NCBI GenBank assembly: GCA_964059195.1
Contig: CAXKWD010000006.1
Span: 6,812,530-6,876,529 of the forward strand
Direction: 5' to 3'
Source: Ectobius pallidus
Lineage: Eukaryota; Arthropoda; Insecta; Blattodea; Ectobiidae
DNA: 64,000 nucleotides
Shown here: positions 21,130 through 33,100 of the stretch, piece by piece
Position numbering within the stretch: the first letter of the stretch is position 1
Layout of the letters: each line of letters starts with the position of its first letter
Translations under genes and position numbers: made by a program
Notes under the pieces: model-generated
Seen by the model: the letters and a program-made list of their open reading frames with translations, nothing else
The model's database searches: none
What the model was told of the DNA's origin: nothing

Positions 21130-21643
21130 TGGATACTCTCCTTAACAATAATATTAGGGTTCAAATCATAAAAAGCATTTCCGCCTATATACTAGTACTT
21201 GTTTAGAAAGTACTAAACAAGTACTAAAGCAACTACAAAAACAAGATAGTAATAAAGAAAACCTACTAAACCTAAGTGGTGTTTACAAACTAACATGCAA
21301 AGACTGCAAACAAGTTTACATCGGGCAAACAGGGAGAACATTTAAAACGAGATATAGCGAACACATAAAAGATTTTAAATAGAACTGCAATAGATCTAAT
21401 TTTGCAAACCATTTGATAAATAATAACCATGGATTAAATGATATAAATAGTACTCTAGATATTTTACACATACATAACAAAAGCCTAAAACTAAACACCC
21501 TTGAGAATTTAGAAATATATTTAAATAAATCCAATATAATCAATGAAAACTTAGTAGACAGCAACGCCCTCTTTGAAATCTACAAAAACTATAAAACACG
21601 CAAGAAGCAGTTTAAACAACCAGTACCCAGTCAGCCACCATAG
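21130..21643 (+). pseudogene. Penelope-like element fragment with GIY-YIG domain
   Basis: Plus-strand sequence from about 21260 reads 'LSGVYKLTCKDCKQVYIGQT', then 'GRTFKTRYSEHIKDFK', a stop, and 'SNFANHLINNNH', followed by an open tail to a stop at 21643. The [GV]xY ... YIG pair and the CxxC insert are those of the GIY-YIG endonuclease of Penelope-like elements. The family differs from the 14.6-15.5 kb pair. No RT core remains upstream. Immediately downstream lies hAT sequence. Confidence 0.75.
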
Positions 21644-21649
21644 ACACAA

Positions 21650-22570
21650 CCTAGTACAGAGCAGAACATCAGCTGATGTAAGTAAACACAACAAATACAT
21701 ATTTCCATTTAGCGTCAGTGAATACATGGACATTCTCTACAGTCAATTACAAGCCAGAAATATTGACGTGGTTAAAATGAAAAGCAATGTGGCTACCTTT
21801 ATTCATGTAATAAATAATATCAGGGGCTCTCTAGATGATACTGACAATGAGAAGGAACAGCAAATACCTGCCAAACACCGAAGAAATAATTCTTGCATGG
21901 CCACTGATGCAAAAGAAATATGCGATCGAGTCATAGAAGAAGCTCGCACTCGTTTCAGTCTTTGGATCACTTAAACTGCAAAAACTTCTGCATTGTGAAA
22001 ATTTTTCCGAATTCTCAAAGAAATTTCCAGACAATCACCTTGATGAAGTGTTGCAAACTTATCCCTTATTTGACATGAAACGACTTAAAACTGAGCTAAG
22101 TATTTTATATTCCCGCCCGGACTTCAGAAATATAGCAGGCGCTGTTCCTCTGTTGCAACTTATTAAGAAACAAAATTTAGCACAAGAGGCATTCTGTGAG
22201 TTGGCCAAGCTTTTAAAAGTCTTAGTGATGATACCTATGACAACTTCTGGGCCAGAGTGATGTTTTTCAACCCTCAAAAGAATTAAAACATTTTTGAGGA
22301 ATTCCATGAGCCAAGACCGCTTGACAGCTCTTGCAATGCTGTCTATAGAGAAACAACTACTACTACAGATGGAAGGGTTCAATACAAAGTGATTGAGAAA
22401 TTCGCTAGCAGGAAGGAAAGGAGGATGGACTTCAATTTTCGTTAGGGTGAGTGCTGTTATTATTATTTATTGGTAAATTAATTCTGTAGTTATTATTATT
22501 AATATTGTTGCCCCTGCTGTTATTGTAGCATGTAAGTTTCAAATATTCAAATATCACGAGCCGCCACTGG
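21650..22570 (+). pseudogene. hAT transposase, C-terminal half with right terminal repeat
   Basis: Three frames together give the C-terminal part of a hAT transposase of the 'TTF-zinc-finger/HAT-dimerisation' type: 'HVINNIRGSLDDTDN', 'RRNNSCMATDAKE', then 'YPLFDMKRLKTELSILYSRP', 'DFRNIAGAVPLLQLI', and in a third frame 'CFSTLKRIKTFLRNSMSQDR', the hAT dimerisation motif. The element ends at TCACGAGCCGCCACTG (22555-22570), the same inverted end as the hAT at 10092-10965. The N-terminal half and left end are missing; a Penelope-like fragment lies directly upstream. Confidence 0.85.
22440..22554. other. 3' untranslated part of the hAT element
   Basis: ATT-rich sequence between the end of the hAT coding region and its right terminal repeat; no feature. 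Confidence 0.4.
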
Positions 22571-22589
22571 TTGGCTGTAGAATGTTTAA

Positions 22590-24062
22590 AGCTTGCCAGT
22601 TCTTCCGACGACAAAAGCAGACGACTCAATTGACACAGTGACTTCTACACCCAGTCATGAAGAATGTGTTAACACATCAGTATCCAAGGGGCAGCTTAGC
22701 CGCATGCTAAGAGTCAAACCTCTATTGGGTCTTTTCTACATAGGCCAATTTCCAACAAGAGGAATCAAGAAATTCATTTCTTACTTTTGGAAACAATTGT
22801 GGAAAATTATTTGCCCTTTCAGTTTCTAGAGAGGAGAGTTGGTTCACAAATTAAACAGCTCTTATCAATTGCCTACAAGAAAAACAATTGCCAACGTAAT
22901 CTTTCACAAATGTACAACATGACCAAAGAAAGAGTAAAGAGGCAGTTGGAGTCCGCAGACTTTGTAACAATCACAATAGATGGCTGGAACTCCATAAAAA
23001 ACAAGTCCTACCTTTCAGTGACAGCTCACTATCTTCAGGGGGTGGAGTTAGTGTCGTGCCTGTTCGAGTGTTTTAAATATGATGCAAGACACACAGCACA
23101 GAACTTGCTCAAGAATTTAAGAGTTACCACATTCCATGCTTTGCACATAACTTGAATTTAATAGTTCAGAGTGGTCTCCAGTGTGTCACTGACGTCACAG
23201 CAAAAATAAAGTGGGTGGTGGAGTTTTTCAAATGCAGTGAACAGTTGGGAGAACCTTAAGCAAGACGTTGTAACTCGATGAAACTCCACATATGATATGT
23301 TGCAGAGAGTTCTGGACGTATAGTGACCATTATTTCAACAATTGCACTAAACTACCCTGATTTCTCACAAATCCAAAACGATGATTTGGAAACAGTCAAA
23401 CAGATTTGTGAAGAGCTTAAAGTATTTAAGATGATGACAGAGGAGATAAGCAGTGAGAAGCAAGTGTCAGCTTCAAAAGGAATTCTGCTTAGCCAGTCAC
23501 TTAAACGATGGTGTGGTCAGTCTGAGATTGTCAATGAAGTGCGGCAGATGGCTGAGAAGATGACGGAAGCCCTGAGCACCAGATTTAAAAACATTGAAGA
23601 AAATAGCATTAGACGCATGCTTCAAATCCCTTGGTTTCACGGACAAGAATTACTTTGAAAAGTGCAAAAAGGGATTGATTAGTTTTTGTGAAAAGCACCA
23701 CCCACTTGTGGGGAAGAATCGATTGTGTGGGATGTTTTCAATGAAAAGGTGTCAAGTCTCGTTAAAAATCCAAACCCAATATCGGCTGCCATTATTGAAG
23801 TAGACAAATTTCTGCAAGAGCCACTGTTGCCTTTAAAAGGAAATCCACTCGTTTGGTGGTCAGAGGGGCAACAAGCGTACCCTTCTCTTTATCACCTCTC
23901 AAAAAACGCTTGTGTGTGGTGGCAACTTCTACTCCGTGTGAAAGAGTATTTTCTAAAGCTGACCAAACAGACACTGAAAAAAGAAGCCGCCTCAGTGGAA
24001 AACGCGTTTCCCAATTTTATTCTTGAATGCAAATTGAAAAGAATAAACACCCAGGAAGTGTA
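22590..24062 (+). pseudogene. hAT transposase of the ZBED/Ac type, frameshifted
   Basis: Fragments in several frames follow hAT order: 'VENYLPFQFLERR' (about 22795), 'SADFVTITIDGWNSIKNKSY', 'LSVTAHYLQG' (first catalytic D in TIDGW), 'HTAQNLLKNL', a degraded middle, then 'VDKFLQEPLLPLKGNPLVWW' (about 23800) and, in another frame, 'ATSTPCERVFSKADQT', the C-terminal dimerisation motif. Stops and frameshifts are frequent. A candidate right terminus TAGAGGTGGGTCGCTCC lies inverted at 24201-24217. It follows the first hAT (ending 22570) closely; its BED finger and left end are missing. Confidence 0.85.
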
Positions 24063-24379
24063 AATAGTGTATTTAAACTGTAAATATGTAAATAAATCAT
24101 TTCGAAAACAGAATTGTCATTGTCTGTACACTGTCTTTTTTAAGAAGCTAGCGGAGAGGTGCTCTAAAGAGAGAGTCGTTCATTTGTAATGACTCACTCA
24201 GGAGCGACCCACCTCTACAGATAGACCACGGCTTCCAAGAAGACTCGATGTGTACATGCTGCACTGCAAAGGGATGCTGTCTGTACTAAAACGCTACGGC
24301 ATTGAGTAGCATGTTTGCCTCCATACAGCAATGTACGTAACATGTAATGTACTTTAGTATATAGAATAAAGTGAGTTAC
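24063..24379. other. Flank and candidate right end of the second hAT
   Basis: Holds the inverted end ACCCACCTCTA at about 24207-24217, preceded by GTAATGACTCACTCAGGAGC. No gene. Confidence 0.4.
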
Positions 24380-24509
24380 AGCAATCTAACCACATACGCG
24401 AAGAGATCGTATTACAGTGAGATTTATAAATATCATTTTTTCTCCTTGTATGATATGAATGGACATCTGTATTCCCTAGGCATGAATTTAAATTAGTCTT
24501 TATGTGACA
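24380..24509 (-). pseudogene. LINE copy D, C-terminal part
   Basis: Minus-strand sequence starting at the element boundary reads 'CHIKTNLNSCLGNTDVHSYH' and 'TRRKNDIY', the LINE tail that follows the RT thumb. It is the direct continuation of the 28736-29372 fragment: deleting the DNA element 24515-25724 (with one TSD) and the LTR element 25742-28731 (with one TSD) gives an unbroken frame across both junctions (PCIYIYESMCHIK). Confidence 0.85.
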
Positions 24510-24514
24510 CATTG

Positions 24515-25724
24515 GGGGATATTCTAAAAAAAGAGTATGAAGTTCTTACTGGCAGATTTCAAGTTTGCACTTGCAGTCGTATGCATAAAAAGCCTGGAGA
24601 CTCCCCCACCCACGTGACATGACGCTCTTTCTACTCTGTCGCTTAGTGCCCGCTTCAATTCCGCATGCAGTGAGACCGAGCGGCGGGAGTCTTAAGTAGG
24701 AGATTTGTGAGCTACCAAAACGGCACACTCACTTCACTCACAGCATGCTACTAGGGTGATTCGCGCAGAATATATGGACATTCCAGAAAGAATGAAAACT
24801 ACAAATTTTTAGTTTTAATCCCTCTGTCTCTCTGCAACACGGCCTCTTATTCTATATTAGAATTTGAAGAAAGGTGTACTGCCACGCCTAGGTTATACAA
24901 AGTATTCGAGTGCATTTATTAAGATTTTATTTGGATTGTGTATCCTTCAGGGATGCGACACAAGGTACGGCAACGACTTTCTTTTCATTTTTACAAGCAC
25001 TTTATTTGACGAAAATTTAATTTTTCTTAATTTTCTCGAAATAGGTTTAACAATTTTATAGGCTTATTATGTAGGCCTACTATAATATATTGTAATAAGT
25101 ACTATTTGAAAAACTTCTCCCAAGAAATTCTCTGAAGGCTAGTTATAAGCCATTCATTTTATACAATATAGACTTGGATTTTTTGGTCTTGCCTTGCGAA
25201 TAATGCGACTTGGAAACGAGGCAGATACAAGTGAATGCGCACTACTGCAATTCAGCCGTTTACTCCACACTAGAATAGTCTATATTAAGAGTAGAGGGAG
25301 TTATATGAATGTTTCATATCACATTTTAAAAATACTAAAAATGTTGTTAATTATGTTATAGTGAATTTTCATTAAACTAATTTAATCCTAAAATATTATG
25401 GATTATGTGATCCTGTCCTTCTTCCATTGCGGTATCTGATATGATGATGTATTATATGAAGTCCATCCTTTGTTAAACTTCAGAGAGACCAGATAGAATT
25501 AATTGTCTTCCTCTTCATAACGCTGATCTGGCATCTCCCACTGCGAGAGGACCCTTGTTTATTTTCGTAAGTTTGTTTATGCAGGTGCATGTTTCATGTG
25601 GGTTGATAGCCGGCGAGTCAGAACTTTCTGTCATCCCGATGTTTTTTAGAATACCACTTGTGGCGACTACACTTCTCAGCAAGAAGGCGCTCATACTTTA
25701 TGCTTACTTTTTTAGAATATCCCC
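24515..25724. mobile_element. Non-autonomous DNA element, 5-bp target duplication CATTG
   Basis: Ends GGGGATATTCTAAAAAA (24515-24531) and its exact inverse (25708-25724) are a 17-bp perfect inverted repeat. CATTG flanks both sides (24510-24514, 25725-25729). The boundaries are confirmed by the LINE reading frame that resumes when the element and one CATTG are removed. 1,210 bp, with no recognised protein. A partial internal copy of the end (TTTTTTAGAATACC) occurs near 25648. A 5-bp duplication with a GGGG-starting end fits no superfamily I can name with confidence. Confidence 0.85.
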
Positions 25725-25741
25725 CATTGATTCATAAATAT

Positions 25742-26697
25742 TGTAACAAGGGCTCGTCGGGGTTCAAAATGAGAACACCGAGTTTATAATTGAAGGATGG
25801 AGGTTTCTTTATTTCCTACAACAATTGACAATACAGCCAGAAAACTCCAGACTATTCGCCAGTTCACTGTCCTGTTCAGAGCTCACTCTCACTGTGCTCA
25901 GTCCTAATTACAGCACTGTTCCAGTCCAATCCAGATCATCCCACGTCGCGCCGGTCAACTCCACAGTCCTCGCTGCCGCTGTGCGATCCACCCGTCGCGC
26001 AGAGTTCCCCGGGACGGCACTGCCTCAGCCCAGATCAGCTCACCAGCTCTTCCGTTCACCCTTCCCTCCGGTCACTAGTTCCCCGTTGACTAGCTATTCC
26101 GCTCTCGGGTCCCTCCGGTCACTGGCTCCTCAGCTTCCCAAGACGCATTCACTTGAGGCCGCGCTGATCAGTCCTCTCCGTCCAGCTCACCCTCTGACGC
26201 TGACGCTCGCCGCTACTCACGGACTGCCTCTCTGACTGTTCCCTCGTTGTCCCTCCGGCTCTTCACGGACTGCCTCTCCTCTGATGTACTAACTCTTCAC
26301 TGTCCTGAACTCTCCTTGACTGACTGACTCATCACTCCTCGTTGCCGTCTCTGACTGACTCGCCACTCGCTCGCGGCCCTATATATAGGGCCGACGAATA
26401 TTCCAGACCCGGTCTCTCGAAAGCTCTCCGCCCGCGCATTGTCTAGAATGTCCGCGCGGGGCGAAGTCACAGCCCTAGCGCGTGGCTCCACCTCTGGCCC
26501 CTCCCACGAGCGCGCACCGTCACTCACCGCGCCGCCGTGCCAGGGAGTAGGCCGCACCCGTCTGCGCGCGGCTCCAATCAGCAATAAGAGGGCCGTCCCT
26601 CCACTAGGGCCGCGATGTTTCCAGACTCCGTCGTTTCTCGTTCTTTCTAGCTTACTCCTCCTCCTATCAGCTTCTAGGCTTTTCTGGCTTTGTCACA
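25742..26697 (-). repeat. LTR (3' LTR in element orientation), 956 bp
   Basis: Termini TGTAACAAGG and CTTTGTCACA. Against its partner (27793-28731) I see two base differences in the parts compared, plus a 17-nt segment present only here (after 'AGAGGGCCGT', near 26597). GC-rich promoter-like section with TATATATA near 26381-26389. Long antisense open frames here are compositional. Confidence 0.93.
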
Positions 26698-26824
26698 TTG
26701 CCCCCTCCTTAAGGGCCTTCGTCCCGAAGTGCCCCATGATGTGCCGCCAGACGGTCCAGATGAACTACCAGCATCTTCCCTCTTGGCTGTCGTTCGATGC
26801 GTCGACTTCTGGCCACTTGGTGAA

Positions 26825-27769
26825 CTACTGCATGGCCAACAACAGGTGCCGATTTCCGTCATCAGTAATGGAACATGGGCCTGCCACGTTGTATTGCCTC
26901 ATGGCCCCACGGCTGCAAGTTCTAGGCCCTCTGCTGGCAGCACAGGTGTCGCGTTGTTCACGCCGCCTCTCGGCGTCACTCCATTGGTGCAACCAGTAGA
27001 ACATTCTCCGCAGTTTGTCGAGGATCCGGTTCGCTCCCGAGTGGTCACCTGTTGCTCCTGCGTGGACTTCCTCCAGGACCTCCTTGACTCCGGCTCTTGG
27101 AAGGACTAGGTGTTCCGCAGTCGCCTTCTCGTCCGCAGACTCCCAGCTCCCTTTCAGGCCCCCGTCCCTGACCACTAGGGCGTCCTGCTGGTTCCCATAG
27201 CCTTCGTAGATGGCGCTGCGACTGGCTTCCTCTGCCCACGTCGGTCCCATACCGGACATGGCGTCCCTCGGTGTTTGTCCTACGCTCACGTCGTCCCGCG
27301 GTGTCTGTCCCTCGTTCACGTCGTCCCGCTGTTGTTCATTCAGGGCGTGATCTTCCCCTTCAGTAGCTGGTGGTACGGTGATGGCCATGTCCTCCTCCTG
27401 CTCTTCCTTTTCTTCCATCTTGGCCTGTCTATCTTGTTTACTTTTCACGGCCACCAGTTCGCTGCCCGGTTCATTCGATCTTTTCTTGGCCGGTGTCAGT
27501 TCCTGCTTGAGTTCTTCTTTAGGGCTTAAGCGCAGGTTCTTCATTTCCCTTATAATTTCTCTTGTTTCGGTGTAATGCTGGTCAATTATCTCGTTCAGTC
27601 GGTCATATCGCTGGTCCATTATCTTGTTCAGTCGGTCATATCGCTGGTCCATTTTCTCGTTCAGGCGGTCAATCTTCTGGTCCATTTTCTGTCTCAGACG
27701 TCCATGGCGTGTAGTAGCGACTTCATCATGTCCTCCATCTTGCGTTCCTTCAATCTTGCCTTCCTTCAA
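26825..27769 (-). pseudogene. Gag-integrase deletion fusion of the LTR element
   Basis: A 314-codon minus-strand frame starts 25 bp inside the primer-binding site. Residues ~1-60 carry a degenerate repeat (MDQRYDRLN-type, about 11 residues) likely to form a coiled coil, as at the start of Gypsy gag. An acidic, charged middle follows. From about residue 215 ('LVLPRAGVKEVLEEVHAG', 'GANRILDKLRRMFYW', 'RDTCAASRG') it is the HHCC zinc-finger region of a Gypsy integrase. The frame ends where the first integrase strand would continue. The join shows internal deletion of everything between gag and integrase while keeping an open frame. No enzymatic activity is expected. Confidence 0.85.
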
Positions 27770-27792
27770 TTATATCCCACTTCTGACACCAG

Positions 27793-28731
27793 TGTAACAA
27801 GGGCTCGTCGGGGTTCAAAATGAGAACACCGAGTTTATAATTGAAGGATGGAGGTTTCTTTATTTCCTACAACAATTGACAATACAGCCAGAAAACTCCA
27901 GACTATTCGCCAGTTCACTGTCCTGTTCAGAGCTCACTCTCACTGTGCTCAGTCCTAATTACAGCACTGTTCCAGTCCAATCCAGATCATCCCACGTCGC
28001 GCCGGTCAACTCCACAGTCCTCGCTGCCGCTGTGCGATCCACCCGTCGCGCAGAGTTCCCCGGGACGGCACTGCCTCAGCCCAGATCAGCTCACCAGCTC
28101 TTCCGTTCACCCTTCCCTCCGGTCACTAGTTCCCCGTTGACTAGCTATTCCGCTCTCGGGTCCCTCCGGTCACTGGCTCCTCAGCTTCCCAAGACACATT
28201 CACTTGAGGCCGCGCTGATCAGTCCTCTCCGTCCAGCTCACCCTCTGACGCTGACGCTCGCCGCTACTCACGGACTGCCTCTCTGACTGTTCCCTCGTTG
28301 TCCCTCCGGCTCTTCACGGACTGCCTCTCCTCTGATGTACTGACTCTTCACTGTCCTGAACTCTCCTTGACTGACTGACTCATCACTCCTCGTTGCCGTC
28401 TCTGACTGACTCGCCACTCGCTCGCGGCCCTATATATAGGGCCGACGAATATTCCAGACCCGGTCTCTCGAAAGCTCTCCGCCCGCGCATTGTCTAGAAT
28501 GTCCGCGCGGGGCGAAGTCACAGCCCTAGCGCGTGGCTCCACCTCTGGCCCCTCCCACGAGCGCGCACCGTCACTCACCGCGCCGCCGTGCCAGGGAGTA
28601 GGCCGCACCCGTCTGCGCGCGGCTCCAATCAGCAATAAGAGGGCCGTGATGTTTCCAGACTCCGTCGTTTCTCGTTCTTTCTAGCTTACTCCTCCTCCTA
28701 TCAGCTTCTAGGCTTTTCTGGCTTTGTCACA
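27793..28731 (-). repeat. LTR (5' LTR in element orientation), 939 bp
   Basis: Partner of 25742-26697, lacking the 17-nt segment. The TATATATA box near 28432-28439 would lie upstream of the minus-strand transcript start. Followed (on the minus strand) by the primer-binding site. Confidence 0.93.
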
Positions 28732-28735
28732 ATAT

Positions 28736-29372
28736 ATATACATGGTAAAGGTAACACTTTCAGATGTTTAAAGAACTGTCGACAGCTAGGTGTGTTACTT
28801 ATTTTTACAGTGATTCTTATAGCTCTTTTCTGTAGTTTGAATGTATCTTTGGCATGTGGTGAAACATTATGCCATATGTTAAGACTGAATGAAAGTAGGC
28901 ATAGTATGTATTGCGGGTAGTTTCTAAAGATATGAAACCTTTCTGATTGTTCGTAAAGCAAAACATTTTTAACTTAGTTTTTTTTATATATATTGAATAT
29001 GATTTAACTATTTTAAGTTTTCATCAAGCCACACCCCCAGGAATTTTGTGCTGTCTGTATAGCTAATCTGTTCACCATCAAATTCTATGGGTAAACGTTC
29101 AGGGAATTTATTCTGTTTATGGTGAAATGTGATTGCTGTTGTTTTCTCCTTATTGATTATCAAGCGGTTCTTCTGAAACCAATCAAATATCTGTTTTACT
29201 GTTTCATTTATATTAATTTTCATATTACTGCTATCGGAACCTGTTATAAAGACACTAGTGTCATCCGCAAAAAATGTTGGCTTCCCATGATTATGTGTGA
29301 TTGTAGGTCGTTAATATAAATTAGAAATAATACTGGTCCAAGAACAGAACCTTGTGGGACACCATAAATTTA
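28736..29372 (-). pseudogene. LINE copy D, RT palm and thumb
   Basis: Minus strand, from about 29372: '[20 protein letters not shown]', then after a frameshift '[12 protein letters not shown]' (catalytic FADD), 'WFQKNRLIINKEKT', 'STKFLGVWLDENLK', a gap, then 'KLQKRAIRI' and 'LKVLPLPCIYI'. Typical of CR1/Jockey-like LINE RTs. Frameshifts at the FADD block and around 28965-29005 make it inactive. It continues at 24509 across two younger insertions. Confidence 0.88.
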
Positions 29373-29587
29373 AAAGGGGCTTACTATCTTTTTTCTTGGA
29401 ACAGTGCTTTTATACTAATAATGAATTTTTTGATGAATGCCAACAATTTAAAACATAAGAGTTATTCAAACAGTGATCTTTGTTTCCTTGTTTCAGGTTT
29501 CCAAGACGTTGGCCAGTTCTGCCAGGATAAATTAACCAAAGTTAACCTAATATTGTAGACAAAACTATTCTGATTATGTCACTAATT
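29373..29587. other. Spacer between LINE copy D and the LTR element
   Basis: No gene recognised. It probably belongs to another LINE 3' untranslated region that continues after 33387. Confidence 0.3.
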
Positions 29588-29591
29588 GTAT

Positions 29592-30100
29592 TGTTGTGGA
29601 GCAACTACAGATTGCAAAGATATTAAGTAATATGATTGCCGCAACACAATGAAGGATCAACAACCTAATTACAGAGTGCAATGTCAGCATTATCTTCGTA
29701 TAAATAGGACTCGAAATATGTACTAGGAGAGTCAGGCAGCAGCCCTGTTTGTGGCCACGCCACTCGGGCCTTTGGGCCCGAGAGAAGACTGAAGAGGTTC
29801 CGACAACGACATCACCCCGTCAGCCCTTCCCGTGTGTGTGCTGTTAGCTGAGTACAACTTATAAAAAGGTATGAAACTTGTCTATGTTATTATTGTATCA
29901 ATGTGTAGAGAGAGTCATAAACTATATGAATAAATATGAATACTTACATATATTTTTAACTAACAGAATATGATTATATTGTAAATGTAATTAATGTTAA
30001 TAAAGTTAAGATTATGCCTGCTAATATACGGTTCTCATGTCAATACTTAAAAGTATCACATTAACAAACAAATATTTAATAACATATATCCGCCATAACA
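29592..30100 (+). repeat. 5' LTR of the non-coding LTR element
   Basis: 509 bp, TG...CA termini. TATAAAAAGG at about 29861 is a candidate promoter box, and the segment 29745-29850 is locally GC-rich. Last 55 bp duplicated at 33329-33383. Confidence 0.8.
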
Positions 30101-33100
30101 AATGGTGGAGGCGCCGGGTACGTTACCATATTATGTACCTCAGCATGCCAAGTTCGCCTACCTAAATGAAACCCCCCAAATAAAATTGAGAATATGCTTT
30201 ATTTTAGGAAAGGTTTAGTGACTTAATTATGAATTACATAGTATAATGCAATTAAGATCAATTTTTCTGTTATTGCAAATACGAGTATAGTAGTAACCTT
30301 CACACAGTTGTTAAAAAGCTTGCTCATCACACATGCTCACATAACAGCAATCACTGAAATAATAGCTTACTTGCTGAATAAACAAAAATGTATACATCAT
30401 TCTCTTCTAAGTGAAATTCCCTTTAAGAATATGACCTGTATGCCAAAATAAATATTTAAAACGTCATGGACAGAGAATGATGTTATTTTATATTTATAAG
30501 ACGGGAAAAAAGTACTTAAATTTTATTATGAAGTATTTTAAAAAAAAGTTATGTTATTAGTATTATTCGTCTTATTACAGCGTTATTATTTCGTCATTGA
30601 ATTAATGATTATATTGATAAATTAAATAGATTTATAAACTGTTTGGAAATTTGTAGCAATAATAAATTGATAAATGCGTTTAACAAGAGAGTGGCATCTA
30701 AATATTAAAAGATTTGTTGGGGCATATTTCTTTATGTACATTAATAACAATACAACTTGTGAAAAATGAGTCACAGGGACCTATGAATAATATAATTAGC
30801 GAGTAAAATACACTTACGAGAAAAGGGACAGAGAGGTCCTGCGCCGAAATAAATAAAAGGGACAGAGAGGTCCTACGCCGAAATAAATAATTGGGACAAA
30901 GAAGCCCAACGCCGAAATAAATAAATGGGACAGAGGAACCCAACGCCGAAATAAATAAATGGGACAGAGAAGCCCAACGTCGAATAAGTAGGTAAGAGTG
31001 CCTATAAATAATAATAAAAAATGCATTGTAAGTGTGTATAATAATTATGATAGGTCAAAAGTATTAAATAAAATGTTATATAATGGAATAGCCTCACGAT
31101 CTACCAATATAATGGAATCATAGCCACGTGCCATTTAATTAACATAAATTTTTCATCTTGATAGAACACATGAATTCCAGAGAAAAAAATCAGGGACATC
31201 TCAATTACTTTGTACATAGAAGTGTCGTTAACTGATAAAATATTTAGAGAAGTATGAAATCATTTTCGTATCTGTAACACAGATTAAAGTGACAATTTAA
31301 ATCAAACATAACATGACATTTAAATAATTTCATTAATGACAACAACAAAATAAGAATTTTATTTAATGATGTAAACAAGCTTGTGTGAAAGCAAAATTTT
31401 CTAGCAAATGTGGTGAAAATAAAATTATAGTAAATTATTAAAAATTAGTTTTATTGTGAAAAAGAATAATATAAGAACTATTAGTTTGCTAAGTGTTCAA
31501 ATAGCAATAAGTATAAGTTATTTTAAAAAGTGTAAATATGTATATTATGCCACATAGCAAATTAAGGTTTAAATATGAACAATTTTGTTCAAGAACAAAT
31601 GTAAGAACATCTCATTCACGGTTATTTCAATATTCGATATTATGCAAATAATAGTGACTTTTTATAATAATCTTTCCTTCAAGAAAGCAAGCAGTTAAGC
31701 CAGATGTTGAAATCATATATGTGTCAATGTCTACTACAATCAGCTGACAAAGAATTCGCTGACACCTAGCGTTTACATCATATTACTTAACTGTGTCATG
31801 ATTATGATTGCAATTTCTACCAGTTCAATATATTTTTATGTAATAGAGGAATGTTATTTCCAATAATATGGCAATCATCAATGTTAACTTTGTATGTACC
31901 CCCCCCCCCCAAAGAAAAAACACACACACAGTAAGTGTGAAAGCTACATATAAGCGAAAGACATACAATTTTATGTAAAACTTCATAGCACTTTGAATAT
32001 TTAAATGAATCCTTTATCTTTGAAGACATAAGCGTAATTTATTATAGTTCATAATTATGAAAGAATGTCTTAATAATATAATTTTCTCTGTTTCAGGTGA
32101 AAAAAATCTGTATAAATCATTTAAATCATATAATTACGTTTCTTTTTCACAATGATTTCACAGAAGCAGCTCGAGAAGAAAAATATATACACTTAAATAA
32201 TACATTCAAGAATGCATGCAAAACAAATAGAAAAAATTGGTAATGTAGGCCTACATAAATAATTATAACGGTAAAAAGAAATATACTCATGTGCACAAAA
32301 AGGGGCCCCGAAGAAAGAAAGAAAAAAAAAGTTAACCATCCCTCAATACCATTATACCCACCCTTCCCACTTAAAGATTGTACATTTATAACAAGATACA
32401 TTTTAAAAGAAGTATCAATGTATTTTTATGTGTACGTAAGAAATGTTATTATGTATTTTAAGGTTTTCAATGTTCTATTGAACATCAAATATCAATTTTA
32501 CTCATTTTATGGAGATTAGTATGCACACTTCTTAATTTTTAACATTTCAGTAGAAGTGGAAAGAAAAACTCAAAATTCTTATGGAACAGAATTTTTTAAT
32601 ATTTTGAATTTTGTTTAAAGACAGTTTTTATTTAAAAAAAGTTATTTATACACAAACTATGAATTATAAAGAACATTTAACGTTTAATTTTGTTGTATTG
32701 AGATAACAATGTATTTCAAGTTCTATAATAATTTTCTGTTTGAATAATTTCTAATGATGCACATTTTTTTCTGTTAACTGTGTATCACTATTTTGTGAAT
32801 GAATACTGACACAATATTGCATTCACTTAATTTTCTCATATAAAAATGTATGTTTAAATAATAGGTGCAGATTATATTTATAAGAACTGTTATACTAAGT
32901 GACAGTTCATTGAAACAATTTTACCTGATTGCTGTTATTGATATTATGTCTTATGTTTTAAAATTTCAGAAAAATTATTCGTATTGTTAATAGGCTAATA
33001 TGCACTTAAAAACAACTTAACTTATTAAGAAAAAAGAGTTTACCAAAATGAAAAGCCAAATATTTCAATATTTTATTTTCTTGTGGATTAAGTGCATATA

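Larger units (their letters stand above)
25742..28731 (-). mobile_element. Internally deleted Gypsy-type LTR retrotransposon
   Basis: Two direct LTRs bound a 1.1-kb interior; TSD is ATAT (25738-25741, 28732-28735). The element reads on the minus strand. A primer-binding site TGGTGTCAGAAGTGGGAT (27774-27791, complementary to a tRNA-Leu-like 3' end) follows the 28731-side LTR, and a purine tract AAGGAGGGGGCAA precedes the other LTR. The interior keeps a gag-like start and the integrase zinc-finger region only; protease, RT and RNase H are gone. It sits inside LINE copy D. The near-identity of its LTRs means recent insertion, which an autonomous relative must have supported. Confidence 0.93.

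Noticed and set aside
22571..22578. 8-bp duplication GTTGGCTG for the hAT ending at 22570
   Set aside because: No left copy of this element's end is present to compare with.
25825..27239. Several open frames on the plus strand in and between the LTRs
   Set aside because: They recur in both LTRs and come from GC-rich composition antisense to the element; the real reading is on the minus strand.
25742..28731. Intact retrovirus-like element
   Set aside because: Only a gag-like start and an integrase zinc-finger piece remain; no protease, RT, RNase H or envelope is present.
30825..30990. Regular 34-bp repeats resembling a CRISPR array
   Set aside because: Units abut directly with no spacers, and the genome is eukaryotic; it is a minisatellite.
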